64,000 nucleotides of DNA from CAUZIZ01 sp965218775 (lineage in GTDB: Bacteria; Acidobacteriota; UBA6911; RPQK01; JAJDTT01): assembly GCA_965218775.1 (NCBI GenBank), contig CBDCLS010000005.1, positions 744,001-808,000 of the forward strand, written 5' to 3'. A program made the position numbers and the translations under genes. The stretch's first letter is position 1, and every line of letters begins with the position of its first letter. The notes below the pieces were generated by a model. The model did no database searches. It had not been told where the DNA came from and was given only the letters and a program-made list of their open reading frames with translations. Positions 17,829-26,107 of this stretch are shown here, in pieces.

Positions 17829-19793
17829 ATGTACATCACCTCCGTCCCCAACCGCGGCTCTCCCCCCGCCATCCTGCTGCGCGAGAGCTACCGCCAAGGC
17901 GGTCAGGTTAAGACCCGCACCCTTGCCAATCTCTCCAAGTTGCCCGCCGAAGCGATCGCCCTGCTGCGCCGCAGCCTTAAGGGGGAAACCCTGCTGGCCC
18001 CGGAGGACGCCTTCGAGGCCATCGCCTCCTTCCAGCAGGGACACGTCCAAGCCGTGCTCACGGCCATGCGCCGACTCGGCCTCCCCCAACTGCTGGCCTC
18101 GCGGCCCTCGCGTCAACGCCAGTTGGTCTTGGCCCTGGTGGCGGCGCGCATCCTGGAACCAGCCAGTAAGCTGGCGACCACGCGCTGGTGGCAGGTCACC
18201 ACCCTGCCCTCGGAGCTGGGAGTGGAGGAGGCCGACCAGGAGGACCTGTATGCGGCGCTGGACTGGTTAGGGCAACGCCAGGCGCCGATCGAGAAAAAGC
18301 TGGCCGCTCGACACCTCCGTGAGGACGGCCTGGCGCCGTACGATCTGACCTCCACCTACTTCGAGGGCACCACCTGTTCGCTGGCCAGCCTCGGGTACAA
18401 TCGGGACGGAAAGCGCGGCAAGCTCCAGATCAACTACGGGTTGCTGACCAACCGCCGCGGGATTCCCGTCTCGGTCTCGGTCTTCGAGGGCAAGACCGGG
18501 GACCCGAAAACCCTGCTGCCGGAGGTGGACAAGCTCCGACAGCAGTTCGGGATCGAGCGGCTGGCCCTGGTGGGGGACCGGGGGATGATCACCCACAAAC
18601 AGATCGATGCCCTGCGCCCGATCGACGGCATCGACTGGATCAGCGCGCTCCGCTCGGAGACCATCCGCAAGCTAGTGGAGGGCGGGGCGATCCAAAGGGG
18701 ACTCTTCGATGAGCGCAACCTGTTCGAGCTCTCCCATCCGGACCTCCCCGGCGAACGACTCGTCGCCTGTCGGAATCCGGAGCTCGCCCAAAGACGGGCG
18801 CGCCACCGCAGCAGCCTGCTGGAGGCCACCACCCGGGAGCTGGAGAAGGTGCGCCGGATGGTCACCGCAGGGCGTCTGCAGGGGCAGGAGCAGATCGGCA
18901 AGCGCGTGCGCCAGGTGCTCGGTCAGTACCGGCTGGGCCAACACTATCGGCTGCAGATACGGGAGGACGGTTTCGAGTCTCGAGCCGATGAAGAGGCGAT
19001 CGCCGCCGAGCTGGCCCAAGCGGCGAGCAAGAGCCCAGAGTTGGCGCAAAGACGACAGCAGCACTACGCCCGTCATCGCCAGGCGATCGACCAACAGCTA
19101 GAGCACCTCCGCCAGCGGATCCAGCGGGGGCGTCTGTACGGCAAGGAGCACATCGGGGTTCGGGTGGGAAAGGTGCTCAACAAGTACAAAGTCGGCAAGC
19201 ACTTCCAACTGCACATCGAGGAGGATCGATTCGACTTCGAGATCGACCCGGAGAAGGTCCAAGCCGAAGCGGCCCTCGACGGTCTCTACGTGGTGCGCAC
19301 GAGCCTGCCCCAAGAGACGCTCGACGCCGCCCAGACGGTCCTCAGCTACAAACTCCTGGGCAGCGTGGAGCGGGCCTTTCGCTCCTTCAAGACGATGGAC
19401 CTCAACGTCCGACCCATCCACCACCGCCTGGCCCGCCGGGTCCGGGCCCACATCTTTTTGTGTCTGCTCGCCTACTACGTCCTCTGGCACATGCTCGAGG
19501 CATGGCGTCCGCTGCTCTTCGCCGACGAGGATCTGGAAGCGAAGAGGACGCGCGACCCGGTGGCGCCGGCCCGCCGTTCCCAGCAAGCGCTCCGTAAGGT
19601 GCACTCCAGAACCCTTGAGGATGGCACCGAGGTGCACAGCTTTCAGACGCTTCTGAAGTTCTTGAGCAGCATCACCCGCAACCTGTGCCGGGTCCGCAGC
19701 GCAGCCCCTGAGGCCACCACCTTCGAGATCCTCACCACACCCAGCGCCAAGCAGCAACGCGCCTTTGATCTTCTGGAGACCATTCGAGTGTAG
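17829..19793 (+). CDS. IS1634-family transposase, copy 1
   Basis: 654 aa DDE transposase of the IS4 superfamily, IS1634 family. The start MYITSVPNRGSPPAILLRES is the family N-terminus; an in-frame GTG at 17820 lies inside the -10 box and is rejected. Catalytic elements: first Asp in YDLTSTYFEG, second in LVGDRGMIT, and Glu in LLGSVERAFRSFKTMDL. A helical insertion region with two similar RQ/RL repeats (residues ~340-470) separates them. Differs from copy 2 by at least one residue (Pro here, Leu there, in LAPYDL/LALYDL). Confidence 0.95.
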   Translation: MYITSVPNRGSPPAILLRESYRQGGQVKTRTLANLSKLPAEAIALLRRSLKGETLLAPEDAFEAIASFQQGHVQAVLTAMRRLGLPQLLASRPSRQRQLVLALVAARILEPASKLATTRWWQVTTLPSELGVEEADQEDLYAALDWLGQRQAPIEKKLAARHLREDGLAPYDLTSTYFEGTTCSLASLGYNRDGKRGKLQINYGLLTNRRGIPVSVSVFEGKTGDPKTLLPEVDKLRQQFGIERLALVGDRGMITHKQIDALRPIDGIDWISALRSETIRKLVEGGAIQRGLFDERNLFELSHPDLPGERLVACRNPELAQRRARHRSSLLEATTRELEKVRRMVTAGRLQGQEQIGKRVRQVLGQYRLGQHYRLQIREDGFESRADEEAIAAELAQAASKSPELAQRRQQHYARHRQAIDQQLEHLRQRIQRGRLYGKEHIGVRVGKVLNKYKVGKHFQLHIEEDRFDFEIDPEKVQAEAALDGLYVVRTSLPQETLDAAQTVLSYKLLGSVERAFRSFKTMDLNVRPIHHRLARRVRAHIFLCLLAYYVLWHMLEAWRPLLFADEDLEAKRTRDPVAPARRSQQALRKVHSRTLEDGTEVHSFQTLLKFLSSITRNLCRVRSAAPEATTFEILTTPSAKQQRAFDLLETIRV

Positions 19794-19878
19794 GCAGACC
19801 GCTGCAGCCCCTATTGCACGTATCCCTTTGAAATCATGGTACTTTTCTGCTCCCAACAGAAAGGAACTTCAGTCTAGA

Positions 19879-20188
19879 GTTGGGGCCTATTTCGGAGGGT
19901 AGGAGGAAGCAGACCAACGGAACCCTCCTGTCCTGGAACTTGACGGCTCCCCGTCCCTTGCAGGGGGGCCTCGTACCCTTTTTTATCGACTGGGGAAAGG
20001 CCATGAGCCCTGCTCAAGGTGCGGTCAAGGGCTGCTCACTAAGGGAACTACGGGGGATCCATCCTGCCCCGGAGGAAATCCGATCGAGGCTTGCGGGTCT
20101 TGGTTTGGATCTGCCTATCAGCCGCGGTTCAGTCCCTGGAATTGTCGCGATCCTGGACACTCCACGCGGAACGGTAGAATTGAGTTAG
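19879..20188 (+). pseudogene. VOC/glyoxalase-like gene, 3' fragment
   Basis: Continues the gene begun at 17361. Encodes LGPISEGRRKQTNGTLLSWN...VPFFIDWGK and the C-terminus RGSVPGIVAILDTPRGTVEL, characteristic of the second half of Glyoxalase_3-like proteins. Lacks its own start and is separated from its promoter and first half by the 2.2-kb IS, so no complete product is expected. Confidence 0.82.
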
Positions 20189-20210
20189 GGAGTCTTCCGG
20201 TGGCACCGCC

Positions 20211-21311
20211 TCAGACGGGCACCTCTACAGCTTTGTTCAGGGCGGGCATGAGCGCCTTGGCGAACAGCTCCAAGCTGCGGATCCAGCTTTCCTTGTCATC
20301 CCAATCATAGGACATCAGGACAAGTGTGCCGAAGTGCCCGGTTTCTTCTCTCATCAGGAGCAGCCGCCGGAGGACCTCGTCCACATCACCGGCAATGATC
20401 TGCTCCGTCATCAGGAAGTCCAGGTTGCAGTCAGCGTCGCTCATGGCGGGGTCGCGCTTGTAGAGCTGGCGTCCCAACCCTTTGTCGAGGAGGCGGCCAA
20501 TGTATTCGAAATTCTGACCCAGGCTGTTAGTCCTGGCGAGGCGCGTCGCTTCTTCAGTGCTATCGGCCAGGAAAATCGCGCGGGCAATCTTGAAGTCGCC
20601 ACGATCCGGCTGACGTCCCGCTTCCAACGCGGCTCCCTCGTAGGTCTGCCATACATCGGCCAGGACGTTGGCCGTGATGAGACAGTGCGCGAAGGGCTTA
20701 TAGCCCTTCCTACCGGCATACCTCATGCTGTAGGAGCCTCGGCTCATACCCGGTATTGCGATGGGTGGATGGGGTCGTTGCAGCGGCTTGTGGATAAACC
20801 CGATCCCCGTCTCCTTGTCCACTGTGTCTCGAAGACGAATCGACCAGAATTCGCCCTCGTATTCATAGGGGGGCTCCGATCCCCACAGCTTGAGAATTAT
20901 CTCGATGGCCTCCCCCACCATCTTCCCCCCCTGCTTGGGATCCACGCCATAGAGCTCCTGATCGGCGGTGACGCTGCTGTTTCCGAAGCAGAGGTTGAGC
21001 CTTCCCTTGGAAAGGTGATCCAGAAAGGACAGCCGGGACGCCACATGAGCGGGGTGGTGCTGATTGAGACACACGGGTGCGGGCCCCATTCGGATCTGCT
21101 TCGTCTCTCCTAGAGCACGAGCAATGAAAATCTCAGGCATCACGATGTTCTCGTATTTCATCGTGTGGTGCTCGCCGATCCAGAATTCCGAAAAACCCAG
21201 CTCATCGGCACGGATGAGCAGTTCGAGATCCTCGTCGTAACACTGGCTCAGAGGCTTTCCCGAGGCATGAAAAGGCATGATGAACATGCCGTACTTGATT
21301 GCGTCGTCCAT
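20211..21311 (-). CDS. LLM-class flavin-dependent oxidoreductase (luciferase-like)
   Basis: 366 aa. Bacterial luciferase-like TIM barrel: KYGMFIMPFH start, ADELGFSEFWIGEHH (family signature), QIRMGPAPVCLNQHHPAHVA, LDHLSKGRLNLCFG and GDVDEVLRRLLLM. These are FMNH2- or F420-dependent monooxygenases or reductases acting on long-chain or sulfonated substrates; substrate not deducible. GGGAG about eight bases before ATG 21311 supports the start. Downstream of the SDR gene on the same strand, 121 bases apart. Confidence 0.9.
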   Translation of the reverse strand: MDDAIKYGMFIMPFHASGKPLSQCYDEDLELLIRADELGFSEFWIGEHHTMKYENIVMPEIFIARALGETKQIRMGPAPVCLNQHHPAHVASRLSFLDHLSKGRLNLCFGNSSVTADQELYGVDPKQGGKMVGEAIEIILKLWGSEPPYEYEGEFWSIRLRDTVDKETGIGFIHKPLQRPHPPIAIPGMSRGSYSMRYAGRKGYKPFAHCLITANVLADVWQTYEGAALEAGRQPDRGDFKIARAIFLADSTEEATRLARTNSLGQNFEYIGRLLDKGLGRQLYKRDPAMSDADCNLDFLMTEQIIAGDVDEVLRRLLLMREETGHFGTLVLMSYDWDDKESWIRSLELFAKALMPALNKAVEVPV

Positions 21312-21432
21312 GGAGCTACTCCCTTAAGAGATTGAGAGGTCCGGTCATGGAACTACTGGACCGGTCGCCCAGATGATAGATCAGGGTTTGGCGGGTTACA
21401 AGACGCTCACCTGGGTACCGTGGCGAAGAAAG

Positions 21433-22179
21433 CTACTGCGCATGGTGTCCGCCGTCCACTACTAACTCACTTCCTGTGATGAATGACGCTTCATCCGAGG
21501 CGAGAAACATTACCGCCCATGCCACTTCCCGCGGAGTCCCAATGCGTCCCAGCGGATTAGCACCCCGACTCCGCTCAAGGTGTTCCTGGGAATAGGCCTC
21601 CGTCAGCATTTCGGTGTCGACGGAACCCGGATAAACCGAGTTCACCCTGATATTGTCCTTCGCGTACTCCAAGGCTCCGACCCGTGAAAGGGTCCGTATT
21701 GCACCTTTCGAAGCATGATAAGCAGCTGCCCAGGGACTCGCCGTCATGGCGGATACCGAGGAGATATTTACGATGGCTCCCCCTCCAGCACGCCGCATCC
21801 CGGCAAGGGCATGTTTCATCCCAAGAAAGACACCGGTAGCGTTCACACCCATCACCCTATCCCACCCTTCCCGAGTCGTCTTCTCGACACCCTCCACCTG
21901 AAGGATTGCCGCGTTGTTGACCAGAATATCCAACTTTCCGAACACCGCTACGGTGGCTTCGACGGCGGCCTGCCAATCCTTCTCCGAAGCCACGTCCAGA
22001 CGCACGAAAAGGGCTCGGCTACCGGTCTGGACGATTTCTGCCTCGAGACTTCTTCCCTCCTCCTCCTTGAGATCTCCGATCACAACAGCCGCTCCCTCTC
22101 TTGAAAAGAGTCTGGCCTCTTCCGCACCTTGGCCACGCGCTCCTCCGCTAATCAACGCCACTTTCCCAGAAAGCCTCAT
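21433..22179 (-). CDS. Short-chain dehydrogenase/reductase (SDR)
   Basis: 248 aa classical SDR. SGGARGQGAEEARLF is the glycine-rich NAD(P) site, GDLKEEEG the cofactor-selecting strand, ILVNNAA the structural motif, ISSVSAM the catalytic Ser region and YHASKGA the YxxxK pair. C-terminal MFLASDEASFITGSELVVDGG is the usual family ending. AGGAGG 4-5 bases before ATG 22179. Probably co-transcribed with the LLM oxidoreductase downstream; substrate unknown. Confidence 0.92.
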   Translation of the reverse strand: MRLSGKVALISGGARGQGAEEARLFSREGAAVVIGDLKEEEGRSLEAEIVQTGSRALFVRLDVASEKDWQAAVEATVAVFGKLDILVNNAAILQVEGVEKTTREGWDRVMGVNATGVFLGMKHALAGMRRAGGGAIVNISSVSAMTASPWAAAYHASKGAIRTLSRVGALEYAKDNIRVNSVYPGSVDTEMLTEAYSQEHLERSRGANPLGRIGTPREVAWAVMFLASDEASFITGSELVVDGGHHAQ

Positions 22180-22541
22180 CGTCCCTCCTACCTACGTTCT
22201 GCGGTACAAGCAATCGGACGCCTTCTATCTGCCCTAACCCTACCGGAGTCCCCAGCAACTCTATTGAGGCTCCACCATTGGGTCAATGGCAAGTCCAACA
22301 CATCCAAGAAACGGGGAGTGCACTTCCGACTTCGGGTGTCAATTCGTTGTCGCCCGGGCCACTCCTTGTTGACGATTCTCCTGCTTCATGCTCGATCTCG
22401 AGGCTCCTGCCACCTCCTCTAGCGTGGACGTCGAGCAAAGGATCATAGGCGAAACCACCTCCTACAACTTCCAAGAGATCCCGCTCTGGCACACTCCTTG
22501 CTGGTGATTCTTGAGCGGCGAGGACAATAAGGAAACCCCAA
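22180..22541. other. Divergent intergenic region
   Basis: About 360 bases between the SDR gene (minus) and the decarboxylase operon (plus). It must hold promoters for both directions, but no box pair is good enough to call. Short open frames here have no codon or family support. Confidence 0.4.
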
Positions 22542-23792
22542 GTGCAAACATCTCACCCGTTGACATCCGACTCTCCCCAGACTGTCGAGCCAGCTTACAG
22601 CATCGAAACCGGGGAAACCCCTGAAAACGGAGTGCGGGATCTTACCCCTCCCTTGCCCCCAGGCATTAGCATTCCCACTCGGATCCGCTTCGGAGCCGGA
22701 GCGGTTGAGGAACTACCGAATCTTTGCTCCGTTATGCAGGCTTCCCGCGTAGCACTAATCAGCGGATCCCGCTCCACTTTGCAGCTGGCCAACCAAATAC
22801 GAAATCACCTGGAGCTGTCGCGTATCCAGACAGCGGCATTTTCCGCCGTAGAACCTGAGCCCTGCTCATCCACCGTCGATGCCGCCCAGCAGTTGATCGC
22901 TGCGGCCGGGTGCCAGTTGGTGGTGGCGATCGGTGGAGGCAGCGCCATGGACGTGGCCAAACTCGCGGCTCTCGCGAGCGCAAACGGGTGCCGTTGCCGG
23001 GACTACGAACAAGGAGTCGGCATCGAACAGGAGAGCCTTCCCGTGATCGCCGTTCCCACGACGTCGGGCAGCGGGAGCGAGGCCACTCCTTACAGCGTCA
23101 TCAACAGCGTGGAGACGGGTCGCAAGTTTACTGTGAATGCCCCCTCCCTCTATCCCAGGTATGCTCTCGTCGACCCGGGTCTTACCCTCGGGCTTCCGCC
23201 TCGTTTCACACTCGCCTCGGGACTGGACGCCTGGGTCCACCTGCTGGAAGCCTACCTGAGTCGGCAGAGGGACTCCCGATTGGATTCCCTGATTGAATCC
23301 ACCTCCCGCCGCATCTACCAAAATCTCGCCCAGGTGCTCGCACAGCCTGAGGATATGTTGGCTAGAACCCATATGGCCCAGGCCGCCACGACTGCGGGAA
23401 TGGTGATCTCTCAAGTCAGGACCGGCCTGATCCACACGCTTTCGGTAGCTTTGGCCCCCTTCTCCGACCTGCCCCACGGCCTGCTCAACGCGACAATCAC
23501 CCCGCATGTTCTGGACTTCAACTCGGGAGCGAATGAGAGCAGGCTCTGCGCCCTGGTCGAGGCAATGACCGATGCGCCGGTAACAAACGACCCAGAGGCA
23601 ATCGAGATGCTCCGGCACTGGCTGCAGGAGCTGGGTGTACCCAATCACCTCTCGGTGACGACCGCCGATCAGGACATCAGCCAGATGATCCAGAGGGTCA
23701 GCCAGGACGCGGGCCTACCGTCCGTCAACCCGAAAACCTTTTCGGACCACGACTTGGAAACTCTATTGCGGGGAATCCTCGAGAAGGGATAG
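22542..23792 (+). CDS. Iron-containing alcohol dehydrogenase (phosphono-/sulfoacetaldehyde reductase candidate)
   Basis: 416 aa, GTG start, no better start nearby. Fe-ADH family: TRIRFGAGAVEEL, NAD site AIGGGSAMDVAK, TTSGSGSEATPYSV, LASGLDAWVHLLEAYLS and LPHGLLNA with the metal-binding Asp/His set. The first ~40 residues extend beyond the family core. It is the first gene of an operon with a split TPP decarboxylase of the phosphonopyruvate/sulfopyruvate type, seven bases upstream of the alpha subunit. The inferred role is reducing the aldehyde that the decarboxylase makes (to 2-hydroxyethylphosphonate or isethionate). Which substrate is used is not shown by sequence. Confidence 0.82.
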   Translation: MQTSHPLTSDSPQTVEPAYSIETGETPENGVRDLTPPLPPGISIPTRIRFGAGAVEELPNLCSVMQASRVALISGSRSTLQLANQIRNHLELSRIQTAAFSAVEPEPCSSTVDAAQQLIAAAGCQLVVAIGGGSAMDVAKLAALASANGCRCRDYEQGVGIEQESLPVIAVPTTSGSGSEATPYSVINSVETGRKFTVNAPSLYPRYALVDPGLTLGLPPRFTLASGLDAWVHLLEAYLSRQRDSRLDSLIESTSRRIYQNLAQVLAQPEDMLARTHMAQAATTAGMVISQVRTGLIHTLSVALAPFSDLPHGLLNATITPHVLDFNSGANESRLCALVEAMTDAPVTNDPEAIEMLRHWLQELGVPNHLSVTTADQDISQMIQRVSQDAGLPSVNPKTFSDHDLETLLRGILEKG

Positions 23793-23799
23793 CGATCTT

Positions 23800-24327
23800 A
23801 TGAACAGTGCTCCCTTGAGGCTGGACGACCGAGGCAGAAGGCTCAACCCTTTCATCTGCTCCAGCTCCGAGCTGGCATCGGCTCTGCAAGAGACCTGCGA
23901 CTGGTTCACCGGTGTTCCTGACAGCATGTTCCAAAAAGTCCAGCCACTCCTGGAGCCCTACTTGACTGCTCCTCGGGAGAACCATGCCGTCGCTTCGGCT
24001 TTCGGGGCTCGTCTGGGGGGAAAGAGACCCTGCGTGATGATGCAGAACAGCGGTCTGGGCTTGTGTGGAGATGCCCTCTACGGCCTCTTTCATCTCTACG
24101 GAATGGGCGTTCTATTGCTCATTACCTGGAGAGGTGAGCTCGAGTGGGAGGAACCACAACATCAGCATTGGGGCCAACGAACCCTCGAGTACCTTTCGGT
24201 GCTCGATGTTCCGGTATTCGATGTTCAGACCCTGGGCCTGGGGGCGATCGCCGAAGCATCCAGACAGGCCTACGTGGAAAACCGTGTCGCGGCCGTGCTC
24301 TTGCATCGGGGAAATATCGATGAATAG
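23800..24327 (+). CDS. Phosphonopyruvate/sulfopyruvate decarboxylase, alpha (PYR-domain) subunit
   Basis: 175 aa. TPP enzyme PYR domain alone: WFTGVPDSMF near residue 36, PRENHAVASAFGARLGGKR with the TPP-activating Glu (E60), CVMMQNSGLGLCGDAL, and ITWRGELEWEEPQHQHWG. TGVPDS and the MQNSGLG and WRGE...EPQH motifs fit phosphonopyruvate decarboxylase; separate alpha and beta chains are also seen in sulfopyruvate decarboxylase (ComD/ComE). The reaction would turn phosphonopyruvate or sulfopyruvate into the corresponding acetaldehyde. No PEP mutase is found in the window. Overlaps the beta gene by eight bases. Confidence 0.83.
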   Translation: MNSAPLRLDDRGRRLNPFICSSSELASALQETCDWFTGVPDSMFQKVQPLLEPYLTAPRENHAVASAFGARLGGKRPCVMMQNSGLGLCGDALYGLFHLYGMGVLLLITWRGELEWEEPQHQHWGQRTLEYLSVLDVPVFDVQTLGLGAIAEASRQAYVENRVAAVLLHRGNIDE

Positions 24328-24832
24328 AGCAGATGCAATCCGTCAAGTCGTCAACCGGCACCCCGATGCCGCCATCATCTTTTGCAACGGACTGACCTCC
24401 CGAGAGGCCAGCTTCGTGTCACCTCGACAGGGAAATTTCTACCTTCTGCACGGCATGGGAGAGGCGCTGTCAGTAGGGATCGGACTCCTGTCGGCCCGTC
24501 CCGACCTTTCCGTGGTGGTTGTCGACGGTGACGGCAATGCGGCTATGGGTCTCGCAGCCTGGAACCTTCTCCCCATTGACGGTCTTCACTACTACGTCCT
24601 GGACAACGGCAGCTATGAAACCACTGGATCCCAACCCACGCCCCGTCTCACCGCGCACCATCCCGCAGTCCAGACCGTGAAGATCGATCCAGGATCCCTG
24701 GGCGCCCCCCTACCTCCTCCACCGGAGCGCACTTGTGCAGATTTCCTGGAATGGCTAGGCGGCAATGCGAAACAAGGAAACACAATCCATGCAGAATCAA
24801 CAAATTGCGCTAAAGAATATCGAATTGGGTGA
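24320..24832 (+). CDS. Phosphonopyruvate/sulfopyruvate decarboxylase, beta (TPP-binding) subunit
   Basis: 170 aa. TPP-binding domain: HGMGEALSVGIGLLSARPDL, then VVDGDGNAAMGLAAWNLL and YYVLDNGSYETTGSQPTP, i.e. the GDGNA...DNxSYxxTG metal/diphosphate motif (residues 70-103). ATG 24320 lies inside the alpha gene's last codons, so the two are translationally coupled. The C-terminal ~20 residues overlap the NeuB-like gene, so the two frames share about 44 bases. Confidence 0.83.
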   Translation: MNRADAIRQVVNRHPDAAIIFCNGLTSREASFVSPRQGNFYLLHGMGEALSVGIGLLSARPDLSVVVVDGDGNAAMGLAAWNLLPIDGLHYYVLDNGSYETTGSQPTPRLTAHHPAVQTVKIDPGSLGAPLPPPPERTCADFLEWLGGNAKQGNTIHAESTNCAKEYRIG

Positions 24833-25841
24833 CGGCCGTCCCTGCAGTCTCGTAGCCGAGATTGGACTCAATCACAACGGGAACGTCACCACGGCCCATG
24901 AACTCATCGAGGCTGCGGCCAAGGCGGGAGCCAACCTCGTCAAGTTCCAGAAGCGTTCTCCGGCCGATCTGGCAACCGAAGCTTTTCTGGATGCGCCTTT
25001 TCCAAAGTGCCCGCAACTGGGACAAACCCAACGCGAGGTTCGGACTCGGCTGGAACTCTCGTTGGAAGAGTTCAAGGAGCTACGAAGCCACTCCGAAGAA
25101 CTTGGACTCACCTTCTCCATTTCCGTGTTCGATCTTCCCAGTCTGGAGACGGCGTTGGAGCTCGAGGTAGAGATACTCAAGCTGGCCAGCCACAGCATCA
25201 CCAACTCCAGGCTGCTCCAGGAAGCCGTCTCCACCGGTATCCCCTTGGTCGTGAGCATGGGAGCTGCAACCTGGGAAGAGAGGGACGAGGCATTCGAAAT
25301 GCTCAAGAAGAGTCCTCTGGTGTTGCTCCACTGCATCAGCTCCTACCCCTGTCCAGACGAGGTCATCAAACTGGATACGATGACTGAGCTGCGCCAGCGG
25401 TATCGACAATTGGTTGGTTACAGCGGCCATGAGACGGGGACGGACGTCTCTTTGGCAGCCTCTGTGTTGGGTGCCTGTATGGTCGAGCGACACTTCACCC
25501 TGGACCGAACCATGGTCGGTCTGGATCACGCCCTGAGCCTGGAACCAAATGAATTCGCGGATCTGGAACAGCGAATTCGCAGGTTGGAAAAAGCGCGTGG
25601 CGTCACGGCTGGCATCGCCCAGGAGGAGATGGCGGCCCGGCAGAATTACCACGTAGCAGTCTGTGCCTCGCGCCTGATCCAACCGGGGGAGCTCATCCTG
25701 GCCTCAGACCTGGTGTGCAAGCAGCCTCTGGGCCGGCCCGGCTTTTCCTTCTCGGGCCTGGAGTTGGATCACGTCGTTGGGAAACGGCCTCTCACGGCCC
25801 TCAGCCCCGACCAACCGATACCCAGAACCGCAATCCAGTGA
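24789..25841 (+). CDS. NeuB-family N-acetylneuraminate/nonulosonate synthase-like protein
   Basis: 350 aa. SLVAEIGLNHNGNVTTAHEL is the NeuB N-terminal signature; SPADLATEAFL, ILKLASHSITNSRLL, VVSMGAATWEE, LLHCISSYPCP, GYSGHETG and VERHFTLDRTMVGLDHALSL follow in family order, and a SAF (antifreeze-like) domain ends the protein (LIQPGELILASDLV...VGKRPLTALSPDQPI). Known members condense PEP with an aminosugar. Here it is the last gene of the Fe-ADH/decarboxylase operon, with no CMP-sugar synthetase or epimerase nearby, so its acceptor may be unusual. Start: AGGA about 10 bases before ATG 24789; ATG 24765 is an alternative. Confidence 0.87.
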   Translation: MQNQQIALKNIELGDGRPCSLVAEIGLNHNGNVTTAHELIEAAAKAGANLVKFQKRSPADLATEAFLDAPFPKCPQLGQTQREVRTRLELSLEEFKELRSHSEELGLTFSISVFDLPSLETALELEVEILKLASHSITNSRLLQEAVSTGIPLVVSMGAATWEERDEAFEMLKKSPLVLLHCISSYPCPDEVIKLDTMTELRQRYRQLVGYSGHETGTDVSLAASVLGACMVERHFTLDRTMVGLDHALSLEPNEFADLEQRIRRLEKARGVTAGIAQEEMAARQNYHVAVCASRLIQPGELILASDLVCKQPLGRPGFSFSGLELDHVVGKRPLTALSPDQPIPRTAIQ

Positions 25842-26107
25842 TTCATTTGGCTAGGGGTTACCGACAACCTGAAACCAAATCCGACAGAGCCGCGAGCGAC
25901 TTGACCGGTTAGCAGTATGGGGCCACGTTCCGAGGAGAGAGTCGGACAACAGCACAATCTCCCCTATCCCCGACTTTGAAGTTTCTCCCCAAAACGATCT
26001 GGCATCGCAGGGGCGCCACCGACCTAAGACCGCACTCCTGGATCCTCGGAAGAGCGAAGATTGTACCCGAGTAGATCGTCGGCTATGATCGGCCGCGGGA
26101 AACCCAA

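Larger units (their letters stand above)
17681..19872 (+). mobile_element. IS1634-family insertion sequence, copy 1
   Basis: 2192 bp. Imperfect terminal inverted repeats CCGAAGTTCC (left) and CTGAAGTTCC (complement of the right end). Flanked by a 6-bp direct duplication TCTAGA at 17675-17680 and 19873-19878, the size expected for the IS1634 group. Carries a single transposase gene with its own promoter. Copy 2 at 47105-49297 is almost identical, so both moved recently. It interrupts the VOC/glyoxalase-like gene. Confidence 0.93.

Noticed and set aside
18113..19856. Long antisense frames opposite both transposases
   Set aside because: They are complementary to an intact, well-recognised transposase and show the same shadows in both copies.
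22129..22422. Plus-strand frames in the divergent gap before the decarboxylase operon
   Set aside because: No family match, no ribosome binding site and basic low-complexity composition.
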